The notes under the pieces are model-generated. The model ran no database searches, had not been told where the DNA came from, and saw only the letters and a program-made list of their open reading frames with translations. The translations under genes and the position numbers were made by a program. Shown piece by piece: positions 35,932-46,022 of a stretch of DNA of 64,000 bases. Origin of the DNA: Methanosphaera sp. BMS (lineage in GTDB: Archaea; Methanobacteriota; Methanobacteria; Methanobacteriales; Methanobacteriaceae); assembly GCF_003268005.1 (NCBI RefSeq), contig NZ_CP014213.1, forward strand, positions 2,625,501 through 2,689,500, read 5' to 3'. Within the stretch, counting starts at the first letter, position 1. The number at the start of each line of letters is the position of its first letter.

Positions 35932-37203
35932 TTGAATTCAAACGATAAAATCACATTGCATGTGGGTCTGGATGATACCGATTCAACAGAGGGAATGTGC
36001 ACTACATATCTGACACACATCATATTGGAAAAGCTAGAGCAAATGGGAATTAAAGCACTGGACTATCCTAGACTGATTAGACTTAATCCATTTGCAAGAT
36101 ATAAGACCAGAGGAAACGGTGCATTATCATTTGTAGTTGAAATAGATACGTCAATGAGGGATACGGTTAAAAATCTCGTGTTGGAAAATGTCGAGAAATA
36201 TTCAATGTTTGAGGGAGTAAATACCAATCCGGGTGTGGTCTTTTATGAGGGAGAAATTACCGATAAGATGACCGAATATGCATTAAATGCCATATACAAT
36301 ATATACACTATTGAATATGCCGAAAAATTTGCCGTAGACAATAACATCGAATATCATAAATTCAAAAAGGGAAGGGGTATCATAGGTGCTATTGCAGCAA
36401 TAAGCATAGTTCTTGATGATGTGACCTATGAATGCCTGGCATATAGGATGCCCGAAAACTACGGGACAAAAAGAAGACTTGATGAGGACAGCATATTCCG
36501 CATGAATGATGAAACCTATCCAGAAACCTTTGAAAACATTGATTTTGAACAGAATTATGCCGCTATAGAACCGCATACTCCATGTCCGGTATTATATGGA
36601 ATAAGAGCTAATAATCCAGAAATACTTGAGAAGGCCAGAAGTATAGTTGTAAGTCATGAGGATATGGAAGGTTACAGAATATTCAAGACCAATCAGCATA
36701 CCGATATGCACATTCAATGTGGTGTTGACATAGCAGATATGAAAAACACTTCCTGCTACAAGTTCAAGTGTCATGTTGTGGAAGCTCCCCATGACATTGA
36801 GGGAGGACATGTGTTTTTCAAGGTATCCGATGATACGGATGTCATAGAATGTGCCGCATTTGAACCTACAAAGTCATTCAGAAACATAGTCAGAAAATTG
36901 ATAGTGGGTGATGAGTTGCTCATATATGGGGGCATAAACGATAATCATACTCTGAACATTGAAAAATTCAAGCTCTTAAAGATGGCCTCCAAATTCAATT
37001 TGGTAAATCCCCTGTGTAGTTGTGGAAAACGCATGAAATCAGCCGGTAAAAATAAGGGATTTAAATGTTCAAAATGTGGAAATAAACTTAGAAATTCATC
37101 CAAAGTCAAGGAAGTCATTTCCCGGGATGTTGAATTGGGTTTTTATGAAGTTCCCACTGAAGCTAGACGACATCTATCCAAACCGATAATCAGATTTGAT
37201 TAA
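35932..37203 (+). CDS. tiaS: tRNA(Ile2) 2-agmatinylcytidine synthetase
   Basis: 423 residues. ITLHVGLDDTDSTEGMCTTY (about 7-26) is the acidic loop of the N-terminal domain of TiaS, and RLNPFARYKTRGNGALSF (about 49-66) continues it. An OB-fold follows near 270-350, and a C-terminal zinc ribbon is given by CSCGKRM and CSKCGNK (about 363-385). TiaS attaches agmatine to C34 of tRNA-Ile(CAU) with ATP so that it reads AUA codons, which are very frequent in this A+T-rich genome. The start is TTG at 35932 with TAGGAGAA upstream; no ATG is in frame close by. Monocistronic. Confidence 0.95.
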   Translation: MNSNDKITLHVGLDDTDSTEGMCTTYLTHIILEKLEQMGIKALDYPRLIRLNPFARYKTRGNGALSFVVEIDTSMRDTVKNLVLENVEKYSMFEGVNTNPGVVFYEGEITDKMTEYALNAIYNIYTIEYAEKFAVDNNIEYHKFKKGRGIIGAIAAISIVLDDVTYECLAYRMPENYGTKRRLDEDSIFRMNDETYPETFENIDFEQNYAAIEPHTPCPVLYGIRANNPEILEKARSIVVSHEDMEGYRIFKTNQHTDMHIQCGVDIADMKNTSCYKFKCHVVEAPHDIEGGHVFFKVSDDTDVIECAAFEPTKSFRNIVRKLIVGDELLIYGGINDNHTLNIEKFKLLKMASKFNLVNPLCSCGKRMKSAGKNKGFKCSKCGNKLRNSSKVKEVISRDVELGFYEVPTEARRHLSKPIIRFD

Positions 37204-37576
37204 AAATGATTATTCCTTTTTAAATATTTTTTTTATTTTTTTACAATTTTTTGATTATTCCTTATTATATTCCAAAGCTATTTTTTTCATCTGTAGACTA
37301 TCTTAAATTATTTCATTTATCATCAAATTCTATAATTATATAACTAATAACAGATAATATATATTATTATAAGATATATTTTTTGAACTGATTATAATAT
37401 AACATAATAAATTTTATGTTAAATATTAGTTCTCATGTCTATCTTGAGGTGATAACTAGTTTGTTGTAACTCGATAAAAATTCAATTAAAAAGAAATATT
37501 ATGTTTATTTTAAAAAAAATTTTTTTAACATAATATAATTTAAATATAAAAAGATCATATTAAAGGGTGATTTATA
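37204..37576. promoter_or_regulatory. Upstream region of the ATP synthase operon
   Basis: 373 bp of very A+T-rich DNA. An AT-only stretch at 37531-37550 (TAATATAATTTAAATATAAA) is a plausible TATA box for the aha operon, 26-45 bases before the ATG, and AGGGTGAT at 37564-37571 is the ribosome site of ahaH. No operator-like repeat was found. Confidence 0.4.
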
Positions 37577-37891
37577 ATGGCATCAATTTCTGAAACTATC
37601 TCAGCTATCAGACAAGCAGAATCTGAAGCAGATAGTATAATAGAAAACGCAAATAAAAAATCAACTGAAATGATCCAAGAAGCTCGTTCAAACGCCGATT
37701 CATTAATTGAAACAGCTAAAGCTGAAGCTGAAGACCAAGCTAAACACATAATTTTAGCAAAAGAAGAAGAAGCAGGCAAAGAAGCTGTAATTATTACAAA
37801 TGAATCAGAAGCAAATATCAAAGAATCATTAAGAGGTTCTCATGATAAAGTAGATGACGCAGCTGAAATAATAATCGAAACTGTATTATAA
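37577..37891 (+). CDS. ahaH: A-type ATP synthase subunit H
   Basis: 104 residues, almost all coiled coil with an Ala/Glu/Lys-rich heptad pattern (for example SAIRQAESEADSIIENANKK). Subunit H pairs with subunit E to form the peripheral stalk that stops the catalytic head from turning with the rotor. The length and first place in the operon match the order H-I-K-E-C-F-A-B-D of methanogen ATP synthases. AhaI starts 4 bp after its stop. Sequence alone would be ambiguous, as many coiled coils look alike; position makes it firm. Confidence 0.9.
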   Translation: MASISETISAIRQAESEADSIIENANKKSTEMIQEARSNADSLIETAKAEAEDQAKHIILAKEEEAGKEAVIITNESEANIKESLRGSHDKVDDAAEIIIETVL

Positions 37892-37895
37892 AGGG

Positions 37896-39902
37896 ATGAC
37901 TATGTTTAGGCCAGCGAGAATGCAAAAATTAAGCATAGTAACATTGAATAAATACTCCAAGGCCACAATCGATGCACTTCACGAAAAAGGATACATTCAA
38001 ATAGATGACCTATCTGAAGTAATCCAAGAGGATGAAGCCTACGAAGGATTAGGAGTATCTAAACAAGACCCTGTTGCTAGCAGAATAGCATCATTATCAA
38101 TGAAATGTAATAATATTATTGATACTTTAAAATCTGCAGAGCAATCACAAAGTATAGTGGATGTTATTAAAGGATATATCAGCCCTAAAGAAATTCAACC
38201 AAAAACCGTTGAAAATCTACAATCAGATGAATTAGCTGATAAGGCTGAAGAAATAATTAATAAAGTTGATAATGTTCTCAGTCCAATTGAATCTCGTATG
38301 AATGAAATTGGTTCTGAAAAAACAAAATATAAAGATTCTTTAAATGTTGCAAATCAATTAAGCAGTTTTGACATAGACTTTGCTTACTTGCAGAACAGTA
38401 AATACACTAATGTAATTACAGGTAGATTACCAACGGATAATCTAGCTGAAGCAAAATCACAAATTGAGGAAATAACTCAGGAAGTCGAAATCGCAGAAGG
38501 TTCAACCACAACAAGTGGGGATGTAACATACGTACCATTAATAATTGTATGTGCAAGCAAATTTGAAGAAGAGATATCCGGTGTACTCAGACGTTTGGAA
38601 TTTGAAAAATTGGATGTAACCAATCTAAGCGGAAAATCCAATGAAATAATTGAAGCATCTGAAAGTAAACTGGATGAATTAGAAAGTGAAAGAAAACAAT
38701 GTTTAAAAGATATTGACGAAATAGGTCAACGTTCTAAAGAACATCTTTTAGTAATTAACGAACAGTTAGAAGTTGAAAAAGAAAGAACAGAAATCTATTC
38801 ATACTTCGGTGAAACAGAAACTTCTAAAATGTTCCAGGCATGGGTACCTAAAGATAAGGTTGAAGAAACTAAATCTTTAATTGACGAACTTACAGATGGA
38901 CACAGTGTAATTGAAACTGAAGATCCAACTGATGAAGAAATTGACAACAATAAAGTTCCAGTTAAACAAATGAATCCTGGTTTTGCTAAACCATACGAAT
39001 TATTTGTAAACATGTACTCAACACCAAACTACAAAGATATAGACCCTACTATAATCATGGCATTATGTTTCCCATTTTTCTTCGGTTACTGTTTAACCGA
39101 TGCATTCTATGGAATCATATTGGCAATAGTTGGATTTATTCTATATCAGGGAATGGGAAAATTCAGTAAAACATACAAATCCTTTGGAGTAATAGTAGTT
39201 CAATGTGGTTTGTGGACAATCCTACTAGGTCTATTGACTGGTGGATTCATAGGTGACTTCGTACCTAGATTTATAATGGGCGATGCAAGTGCGGCTCTGC
39301 CAACGGTTCTACCTGATATCAATGCATTCGCACATCCTGAAAACATTTTAATAATCGCTATAATAATCGGTTTAATACACTTAAACATCGCATTCTTATT
39401 CGGTATTATTGACAATGTTAAAAGAGGAAATATCAAAGAGTTATGTGGCGGACAATTATGTTGGGTTTTAATTGAATTAGCAATTGTCCTATTCATCGTT
39501 ACAGGTTCATTACCATTATTAGGTATAGTATTCGTAATTGCATTATTATTATTAATATATGGTGTAGGACCTATGGGTGTAATGGACATATTCGGTTTCC
39601 TTGGAGATATCTTATCATATTCAAGGCTATTGGCATTATGTCTATCTACTGGTGGTATAGCAATGACTGCTAACCTCTTATGTGAAATGTTAACTGGTAT
39701 GATACCATATGTAGGTATTGTTCTTGGTATAATTGTATTCTTAGCAGTACACTTATTCAACATTGCATTCCAGTCCATGGGAGCATTTATCCACTCACTT
39801 CGTTTACACTTTGTAGAATTCTTCGGAAACTTCTACGAAGGGGACAGTGCAGAATTTGTACCATTCAAAGCAAGTAGAATATATACAAAAGTAAAAGAAT
39901 AA
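37896..39902 (+). CDS. ahaI: A-type ATP synthase subunit I (a-subunit homologue)
   Basis: 668 residues. The N-terminal cytoplasmic half (1-370) is coiled-coil-rich and anchors the peripheral stalk. The C-terminal half has about seven or eight membrane helices from FGYCLTDAFYGIILAIVGFI on. Near the end, SYSRLLALCLSTGGIAMTA (about 570) carries the essential Arg of the ion half-channel, and FNIAFQSMGAFIHSLRLHFV (about 622-641) follows. It forms the stator channel facing the K ring and couples ion flow to rotation. ATG at 37896 and ATG at 37902 (MFRPARM, closer to family starts) are both possible; neither has an ideal ribosome site. A 227-bp gap follows before ahaK. Confidence 0.95.
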   Translation: MTMFRPARMQKLSIVTLNKYSKATIDALHEKGYIQIDDLSEVIQEDEAYEGLGVSKQDPVASRIASLSMKCNNIIDTLKSAEQSQSIVDVIKGYISPKEIQPKTVENLQSDELADKAEEIINKVDNVLSPIESRMNEIGSEKTKYKDSLNVANQLSSFDIDFAYLQNSKYTNVITGRLPTDNLAEAKSQIEEITQEVEIAEGSTTTSGDVTYVPLIIVCASKFEEEISGVLRRLEFEKLDVTNLSGKSNEIIEASESKLDELESERKQCLKDIDEIGQRSKEHLLVINEQLEVEKERTEIYSYFGETETSKMFQAWVPKDKVEETKSLIDELTDGHSVIETEDPTDEEIDNNKVPVKQMNPGFAKPYELFVNMYSTPNYKDIDPTIIMALCFPFFFGYCLTDAFYGIILAIVGFILYQGMGKFSKTYKSFGVIVVQCGLWTILLGLLTGGFIGDFVPRFIMGDASAALPTVLPDINAFAHPENILIIAIIIGLIHLNIAFLFGIIDNVKRGNIKELCGGQLCWVLIELAIVLFIVTGSLPLLGIVFVIALLLLIYGVGPMGVMDIFGFLGDILSYSRLLALCLSTGGIAMTANLLCEMLTGMIPYVGIVLGIIVFLAVHLFNIAFQSMGAFIHSLRLHFVEFFGNFYEGDSAEFVPFKASRIYTKVKE

Positions 39903-40129
39903 TTTAATAAATTTGATTTAAATTATGATATTAAAATGATTATAGAGTATTGGATTAAATCCATATTTCTATTACTTTAAAAACCGAATAATCCCTCAAT
40001 GAGGATATGTGTTTTATTAAAGTTCACATATTAAATGCATTATTCAAATAAAACAAAGTCTAAAAAAAAAATAGTATGGTGACTACATACAAATACAATA
40101 TAATTATTATATAATTGGAGGAAAAAAGC
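39903..40129 (+). promoter_or_regulatory. Gap inside the ATP synthase operon, before ahaK
   Basis: This is by far the largest gap in an operon whose other genes overlap or nearly touch. It contains a near-palindrome at 39992-40007 (ATCCCTCAATGAGGAT) and A+T-rich TATA-like DNA (about 40095-40113). A separate promoter or an RNA-processing site that raises K levels is plausible. TTGGAGGAA at 40115 is the ahaK ribosome site. Confidence 0.35.
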
Positions 40130-40618
40130 ATGGCAGCAGAATTAGCATTAGGTTCAGCTTTAGCTGCAATCGGAGCAGGTGTAGCAGTAGGTTTTGCAGC
40201 ATTAGGTTCAGGTATCGGTCAAGGTATCGCATCAAGTGCATCTGTAGGTGCAGTAGCTGAAGATTCAAGTATGTTTGCACAAGGTTTAGTATTTACAGCT
40301 ATTCCTGAAACTCAGGCTATTTATGGTTTCCTTATAGCTATCTTATTATTAGTATTTTCAGGAATTATGGGAGGTTCCGCATTAGGCGTAACATCAGGTT
40401 TAGTAGCAATAGGTGCTGGAGCAGCAGTTGGTTTCGGTGGTCTTGGTTCTGGTATGGGTCAAGGTATCGCTTCAAGTGCATCTGTAGGTGCAGTTGTAGA
40501 AGAACCAAGTATGTTCGCACAAGGTTTAGTATTTACAGCTATTCCTGAAACTCAGGCTATCTACGGTTTCCTTATAGCTATCCTTTTATTAGTATTCGGT
40601 GGAATACTCGGAGCATAA
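40130..40618 (+). CDS. ahaK: A-type ATP synthase subunit K, double-hairpin proteolipid
   Basis: 162 residues from ATG at 40130; the TTG at 40115 overlaps the ribosome site GGAGGAA. Two hairpins of about 80 residues each give four membrane helices. Both copies keep the ion-binding Glu in FTAIPETQAIYGFLIAILLL, and both have the Gly-rich first helix (LGSGIGQGIASSASVGA; LGSGMGQGIASSASVGA). The rotor ring built from it turns as ions pass subunit I. A duplicated proteolipid with two binding sites is known from Methanothermobacter, so it is typical of the order. The two halves share 44 identical bases (40277-40320 and 40517-40560). Confidence 0.95.
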   Translation: MAAELALGSALAAIGAGVAVGFAALGSGIGQGIASSASVGAVAEDSSMFAQGLVFTAIPETQAIYGFLIAILLLVFSGIMGGSALGVTSGLVAIGAGAAVGFGGLGSGMGQGIASSASVGAVVEEPSMFAQGLVFTAIPETQAIYGFLIAILLLVFGGILGA

Positions 40619-40678
40619 GTACAAAAATATACTAAAGGCATAAGCCTTTATAAATAAATATTTTTTGGAGGAAAGTAG

Positions 40679-41302
40679 ATGAGCGTTGGATCAGATAAAA
40701 TAATTTCAAGCATTCAAGCAGATGCTCAACAAAAAGCTGATGAAATTCTCTCCAAAGCCACTGCACAATGTGATGAAATCAGTGCAGCCGGTGAAGTAAA
40801 AGCTGAAGAAGAAAAACAACAGATTTTAAGTTCTGCAGAAAAACAAGCTGACATGAAATATCAACAGATAATTTCAGAAGCAAAAGTTAATTCCAGAAGA
40901 AAAGAACTTGAAAGCCGTGAAGAGTTAATTGAAAAAGCTTTCAGAGTAGCATCAGAAAAAATTGAAAAACAGGCATCTGAAAATTCCGCAAATTATGTGG
41001 ATTCTTTAAAAACTATGGTTAAAGATGCTTCCGTACAAGTAGGTGGATCACAACTTGAAATTCTCGTAAGAGAAGATGACGTTGATAATATAAAATCCAT
41101 GATTGACGAAGTATCCGAATATGTTACTAAAGAAACAGGTAACGAAACTTCCTTCATCATTGGTGAACCAATAGACATTATTGGTGGAGCTATAGTAAAA
41201 ACTGTTGATGGAGAAATTGAAGTTAAAAACACTATTGAAGCACGTATGCTTCGATATAAAAAATATCTAAGATCAGAGGTTGCTAAAAAACTATTTAGAT
41301 AG
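40679..41302 (+). CDS. ahaE: A-type ATP synthase subunit E
   Basis: 207 residues. The first about 100 are a long helical stalk (IISSIQADAQQKADEILSKA); the C-terminal globular half has the beta/alpha pattern of subunit E (LEILVREDDVDNIKSMID, IGGAIVKTVDGEIEVKNTIE). With H it forms the peripheral stalk holding the A3B3 head. The ATG follows TTGGAGGAAAG at ideal distance. The gene starts 60 bp after ahaK and ends 19 bp before ahaC. The length is normal for the family. Confidence 0.94.
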   Translation: MSVGSDKIISSIQADAQQKADEILSKATAQCDEISAAGEVKAEEEKQQILSSAEKQADMKYQQIISEAKVNSRRKELESREELIEKAFRVASEKIEKQASENSANYVDSLKTMVKDASVQVGGSQLEILVREDDVDNIKSMIDEVSEYVTKETGNETSFIIGEPIDIIGGAIVKTVDGEIEVKNTIEARMLRYKKYLRSEVAKKLFR

Positions 41303-41321
41303 TTATAGGAGGAGAATTTAA

Positions 41322-42479
41322 ATGGAAGAAAGCATTACAGGATTAATTACATCTTTCGGATTCTCTTCTCCTGAAGCATTCATTGCATTATTAGTTATGG
41401 TACTTGCTGTAATTGGAGCAGTCGTAGTAGTAATAACCTTTAGACCATTAATGGAATATTATCCATACACTTACCCTAACTCAAGAGTTAGAGCAAAAAT
41501 AGGTAAATTATTTAACGAAAAACAAATCACAGAACTGGCAGAAGCTGAAAGTCTTGATGAAGTAACTAATTACCTAAGAGGAACAAGGGACTACGCTCCA
41601 TTTGTTGATAAATACCCAATTGAACAAGCATTAGATGCAAATTTAGCAGAATCCTATGATTTATTAGCTAAAATAGCACCTAAAACATTAAAACCAACAT
41701 TCAATTTAATGTTAAAACAATGGGATATTAAAAACATCAAAAGTGTATTAATTGCTAAAGAAGCTAAATTAAATGAAGAAGAAACTCGTGAATTATTAGT
41801 TCCATATGGTGAATTAAAAGATGACCACGATAAACTAATTGAAGCAGATTCAATTCAAGATATTATCGTAGCACTTGAAGGTACACCTTACGCTAAAATT
41901 CTAGAAGAATCATTACCTGATTACAATGAAAATAAAACTTTATTAACATTAGAATCAGCATTAGACAATTATTACTATGAAAAAGTACTAGTAGCTTCTT
42001 CAAGTCAAGAAGATGATAATACTAGAATGTTACACAGTTACATAGGAACAAAAGTAGATATTGAAAATATAAAGATTATCATGAGAGCAAAAGCAGATGG
42101 TCTTTCATATGAACAAATCAATCCATATGTAATAAATAATGGATACAGATTACGTGAATGGAAACTTAAAGAATTTATGGAATCAGAAGACATGAATTCA
42201 TTATTAAGCAGTATCGAAAGTTCTGAATATGGTAGTGTTGTTGCAGATCACATTCCAGAATACAACCAGACAAAATCCATATCAGTATTCGATGAAGCAT
42301 TAGATGCTTACGAAAGAGATACAGCTAAAAATATCTTTAAGAAAAAACCATTCGGTATAGGTCCTATAGTAGGTTTCATGTATAAAAAAGAAGATGAAAT
42401 CAAAAATCTTAAAATTATTGCAAGAAGTAAAAGAGGACCTGTTGTACCTAGTTCCGAAATTAAGGAGATGTTATTATGA
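41322..42479 (+). CDS. ahaC: A-type ATP synthase subunit C
   Basis: 385 residues, all-helical after one N-terminal hydrophobic stretch (FIALLVMVLAVIGAVVVVIT, about 20-39). Subunit C caps the K ring and connects it to the central shaft. Family-like segments are ALDANLAESYDLLAKIAPKT (about 106-125) and IGTKVDIENIKIIMRAKADG (about 242-261), typical of the V-ATPase d/C fold with three similar helical lobes. The hydrophobic N-terminal helix is seen in methanogen forms. The ribosome site is TAGGAGGA. The last codons overlap ahaF by 4 bp, so the two are translationally coupled. Confidence 0.94.
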   Translation: MEESITGLITSFGFSSPEAFIALLVMVLAVIGAVVVVITFRPLMEYYPYTYPNSRVRAKIGKLFNEKQITELAEAESLDEVTNYLRGTRDYAPFVDKYPIEQALDANLAESYDLLAKIAPKTLKPTFNLMLKQWDIKNIKSVLIAKEAKLNEEETRELLVPYGELKDDHDKLIEADSIQDIIVALEGTPYAKILEESLPDYNENKTLLTLESALDNYYYEKVLVASSSQEDDNTRMLHSYIGTKVDIENIKIIMRAKADGLSYEQINPYVINNGYRLREWKLKEFMESEDMNSLLSSIESSEYGSVVADHIPEYNQTKSISVFDEALDAYERDTAKNIFKKKPFGIGPIVGFMYKKEDEIKNLKIIARSKRGPVVPSSEIKEMLL

Positions 42480-42796
42480 AAAAAGACATTGCTATAATGG
42501 CAGATCCAGATACAGTAACTGGTTTTATGTTGGGTGGAATCAAAAGCGGTTTCCCTGTACATAACGAAGATGAAGCAAGAACTACTTTAAAACAGTTGGT
42601 TGATGAAGAATACTCAATCATTATCACAACTGAAGAAATTGGTGATGAACTACGTGAAGATATAACCAAATACACTAGTTCAACAGCATTACCAATGATA
42701 ATTGAAGTACCAGATAAGTCAGGCTCACATAAAAGAGAAACTGACCCAATGAATGAACTTATTAAAAGAGTTATTGGGGTAGAGATGGTAAAATGA
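42476..42796 (+). CDS. ahaF: A-type ATP synthase subunit F
   Basis: 106 residues with the small Rossmann-like fold of the F subunit: [20 protein letters not shown] (about 5-24) and [17 protein letters not shown] (about 44-60), then [20 protein letters not shown] (about 72-91). It sits on the central shaft with D and modulates ATP hydrolysis through its mobile C-terminus. Start and stop overlap ahaC and ahaA by 4 bp each, the typical tight packing of this operon part. Confidence 0.95.
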   Translation: MKKDIAIMADPDTVTGFMLGGIKSGFPVHNEDEARTTLKQLVDEEYSIIITTEEIGDELREDITKYTSSTALPMIIEVPDKSGSHKRETDPMNELIKRVIGVEMVK

Positions 42797-44547
42797 TCAC
42801 AGGAAAAATTATTAAAATTGCAGGTCCAGTTATTGTCGGTGGAGGTATGAGAGGTACCCAGATGCACGAAATGGTTCGTGTCGGTGATATTGGACTCATA
42901 GGTGAAATTATTGAACTTGAAGGCGATACAGCCACAATTCAGGTTTACGAAGAAACTGCTGGTATCAAACCAGGAGAAAAAGTAGAAAGTACTGGTGGTC
43001 CGCTCTCTGTAGAATTAGGTCCTGGTATACTTAAATCTATTTACGATGGTATTCAAAGACCATTAACAGAAATTAAAAGTTTATCCGGAGATTACCTACC
43101 TAGAGGGGTAGACGTACCAGCATTAGATAAAGAAAAAGAATGGGATTTCAAACCAACAGTATCTGTTGGAGATGAAGTAAATGGTGGAGACATCATTGGT
43201 ACAGTTCAAGAAACTGTAGCTATCGAACATAAAATTATGGTACCACCTAACGTATCAGGTACTGTAAAATCCATCGAAAGTGGAAGACACACTGTAGTAG
43301 ATGACATTGCAGAAATCGAAACAGCTGATGGAATCAAAAAATTACAAATGATGCAAATTTGGCCGGTAAGGGTAGGTAGACCATACGTCAACAAATTAGA
43401 CCCAGATGTACCTCTTATAACAGGTCAAAGAGCACAGGATACATTCTTCTGTGTAGCTAAAGGTGGAACATCTGCTATTCCAGGTCCATTCGGATCAGGA
43501 AAAACAGTTACACAACAACAATTAGCAAAATGGGCAGACGCTGATATAGTTGTATATATTGGATGTGGAGAACGTGGTAACGAAATGACAGAAGTACTTA
43601 CCGAGTTCCCTGAATTAGAAGACCCAAAAACTGGAAATCCTTTAATGGACAGAACAGTTCTTATTGCTAACACATCAAACATGCCGGTAGCAGCTAGGGA
43701 AGCATGTGTATACACAGGTATTACCATTGCTGAATATTTCAGAGACATGGGTTACGACGTAGCACTTATGGCAGACAGTACCTCAAGATGGGCAGAAGCT
43801 ATGAGGGAAATTTCCGGACGTCTTGAAGAGATGCCAGGGGAAGAAGGTTACCCTGCATACTTAGCTTCAAGATTAGCACAGTTCTATGAACGTGCAGGAC
43901 GTGTAACAACAATCGGTTCACACAAAGCAATCGCTTCAGTAACCGTAGTTGGAGCAGTATCTCCAGCAGGTGGGGACGTATCAGAACCAGTTACAACCAA
44001 CACATTACGTATTGCAAAAGTATACTGGGCATTAGATGCTTCACTTGCAGACAGACGTCACTTCCCATCCATCAACTGGTTAAACAGTTATTCATTATAC
44101 GTGGACAGTATTACTCCATGGTGGAACGGTGAAGTCGGTAGTGATTGGAGAGATCTAAGAAATACCGCTATGGCTCTTTTACAGAAAGAAGCAGAACTTA
44201 ACGAAATTGTACAATTAGTAGGTCCTGACGCATTACCTGAAAAAGACCGTGTAACATTAGAAGCAGCACGTATGTTAAGAGAAGACTTCTTACAACAAAA
44301 CGCATTCGATGATACAGATACATATTGTTCACCTAAAAAACAATATAACATGCTAAAAACACTTTTATTATACAACACAACCGCTCAAGAAGCATTAGCT
44401 GACGGCGCAGATGTAAATAAACTTGTAAACTTAGATGTTAGAGTAGACTTAGACAGAATGAAATATGTACCAGAAGATGAATTTGATGCTAAAACAGAAG
44501 AATTAAGAAATCAAATTACAAAACAATGTAGCGAGGCTGGACAATGA
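42793..44547 (+). CDS. ahaA: A-type ATP synthase catalytic subunit A
   Basis: 584 residues, with no intein. The P-loop is [17 protein letters not shown] (about 234-250), followed by [18 protein letters not shown] with the catalytic Glu (about 257-274) and [20 protein letters not shown] (about 325-344). The non-homologous insert typical of A subunits lies at about 115-185. Three alternating A/B pairs make the catalytic head that produces ATP from ADP and phosphate. Overlaps: 4 bp with ahaF and 4 bp with ahaB. Codons are clean and strongly biased, as expected for a highly expressed gene. Confidence 0.97.
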   Translation: MITGKIIKIAGPVIVGGGMRGTQMHEMVRVGDIGLIGEIIELEGDTATIQVYEETAGIKPGEKVESTGGPLSVELGPGILKSIYDGIQRPLTEIKSLSGDYLPRGVDVPALDKEKEWDFKPTVSVGDEVNGGDIIGTVQETVAIEHKIMVPPNVSGTVKSIESGRHTVVDDIAEIETADGIKKLQMMQIWPVRVGRPYVNKLDPDVPLITGQRAQDTFFCVAKGGTSAIPGPFGSGKTVTQQQLAKWADADIVVYIGCGERGNEMTEVLTEFPELEDPKTGNPLMDRTVLIANTSNMPVAAREACVYTGITIAEYFRDMGYDVALMADSTSRWAEAMREISGRLEEMPGEEGYPAYLASRLAQFYERAGRVTTIGSHKAIASVTVVGAVSPAGGDVSEPVTTNTLRIAKVYWALDASLADRRHFPSINWLNSYSLYVDSITPWWNGEVGSDWRDLRNTAMALLQKEAELNEIVQLVGPDALPEKDRVTLEAARMLREDFLQQNAFDDTDTYCSPKKQYNMLKTLLLYNTTAQEALADGADVNKLVNLDVRVDLDRMKYVPEDEFDAKTEELRNQITKQCSEAGQ

Positions 44548-45968
44548 ATGATGTAGATATTAAAACAAGAGAATATACTACAGTATCAGAAGTATCTGGA
44601 CCTTTAATGGTTGTTCAAGATGTTGAAGGTGTAGCTTACAACGAAATTGTAGAAATCGAAACTCCTACAGGTGAAAACAGAACTGGACAAGTATTAGAAG
44701 TTGAAAACGATGTAGCACTTGTTCAGGTATTCGAAGGTACAAGTAACCTCAACACATTATCCACAAAAGTCCGTTTCACTGGTGAAACTGCAAAAATCGG
44801 TGTATCAACTGATATGTTAGGAAGAATATTCAACGGTATTGGTAAACCTATCGACGGTGGACCGGATATCATTCCTGACAAAGAATTGGATGTGAACGGT
44901 TCTCCAATGAACCCTGCAGCAAGACAATTCCCTGCAGAATTTATCCAAACCGGTATCTCAACTATCGACGGAATGAACACACTTGTACGTGGTCAGAAAT
45001 TACCTATCTTTTCAGGTTCTGGTTTACCTCACAACCAGCTTGCAGCTCAAATTGCAAGACAAGCAAAAGTACTTGCTGAAGATACTGAATTTGCAGTAAT
45101 TTTCGGTGCTATGGGTATTACTCACGAAGAAGCAAACTTCTTCATGAACGAGTTTGAACAAACCGGTGCATTAGAAAGAGTAACAGTATTCATGAACTTA
45201 GCAGACGACCCTGCTATTGAAAGAATCATGACCCCTAAAATGGCACTTACAACTGCTGAATATTTAGCATTTGAAAAAGGTATGCACGTATTAGTAATTC
45301 TTACCGATATTACTAACTACTGTGAAGCACTTAGGGAAATTTCATCAGCACGTAGTGAAGTACCAGGACGTAGAGGATACCCTGGTTACATGTACACTGA
45401 CTTATCACAGATGTACGAACGTGCAGGACGTATTGGTGGAAAAGACGGATCTATTACACAGATGCCTATATTGGTTATGCCTCAGGACGATATTACACAC
45501 CCTATTCCTGACTTAACCGGATATATTACAGAAGGTCAGATTGTATTAGACCGTGAATTAGACAGAAACGGAATCTACCCTCCAGTAAACGTACTTCCTT
45601 CATTATCAAGGTTAATGAGTGGGGGTATTGGAGCAGACCGTACTCGTGAAGATCACAGTGGGGTATCAGACCAATTATATGCAGCATATGCAGAAGGTCG
45701 TGACTTACGTGATTTAACAGCTGTAGTTGGGGAAGAAGCTTTAACTGAAACCGATCTTAAATACTTAAGATTTGCTGATGCATTCGAAGATCAATTCATC
45801 AGACAAAGTCTTGATGAAGACAGATCTATTCAAGAAACTCTTGATTTAGGTTGGAACTTATTTACCATCTTACCTAAAACTGAACTTAAACGTGTAAAAG
45901 ACGAATACGTTGAAAAATATTTACCAACTGAAGAATCCAAAGTAGAAGAAGAAACTACTGAAGAATAA
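44544..45968 (+). CDS. ahaB: A-type ATP synthase regulatory subunit B
   Basis: 474 residues. [20 protein letters not shown] (about 152-171) occupies the P-loop position but lacks the GKT motif, as in all B subunits, so it binds nucleotide weakly and does not catalyse. [20 protein letters not shown] and [20 protein letters not shown] (about 253-291) are family hallmarks, and the tail is Glu-rich. It alternates with subunit A in the head. The first ATG overlaps the ahaA stop by 4 bp. A hairpin begins at its stop codon (see 45962). Confidence 0.97.
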   Translation: MNDVDIKTREYTTVSEVSGPLMVVQDVEGVAYNEIVEIETPTGENRTGQVLEVENDVALVQVFEGTSNLNTLSTKVRFTGETAKIGVSTDMLGRIFNGIGKPIDGGPDIIPDKELDVNGSPMNPAARQFPAEFIQTGISTIDGMNTLVRGQKLPIFSGSGLPHNQLAAQIARQAKVLAEDTEFAVIFGAMGITHEEANFFMNEFEQTGALERVTVFMNLADDPAIERIMTPKMALTTAEYLAFEKGMHVLVILTDITNYCEALREISSARSEVPGRRGYPGYMYTDLSQMYERAGRIGGKDGSITQMPILVMPQDDITHPIPDLTGYITEGQIVLDRELDRNGIYPPVNVLPSLSRLMSGGIGADRTREDHSGVSDQLYAAYAEGRDLRDLTAVVGEEALTETDLKYLRFADAFEDQFIRQSLDEDRSIQETLDLGWNLFTILPKTELKRVKDEYVEKYLPTEESKVEEETTEE

Positions 45969-45983
45969 TTTCAATTATTCTTT
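45962..45983 (+). promoter_or_regulatory. Hairpin at the end of ahaB
   Basis: AAGAATAA-TTTCAA-TTATTCTT is a perfect 8-bp stem spanning the ahaB stop codon. It is followed by TAAATTTTAAGG rather than a long T-run, and ahaD lies only 40 bp further. Partial termination or RNA end protection is possible. Confidence 0.4.
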
Positions 45984-46022
45984 AAATTTTAAGGTAAATA
46001 TGTCAGTGAAGGAGGCTAGTTA

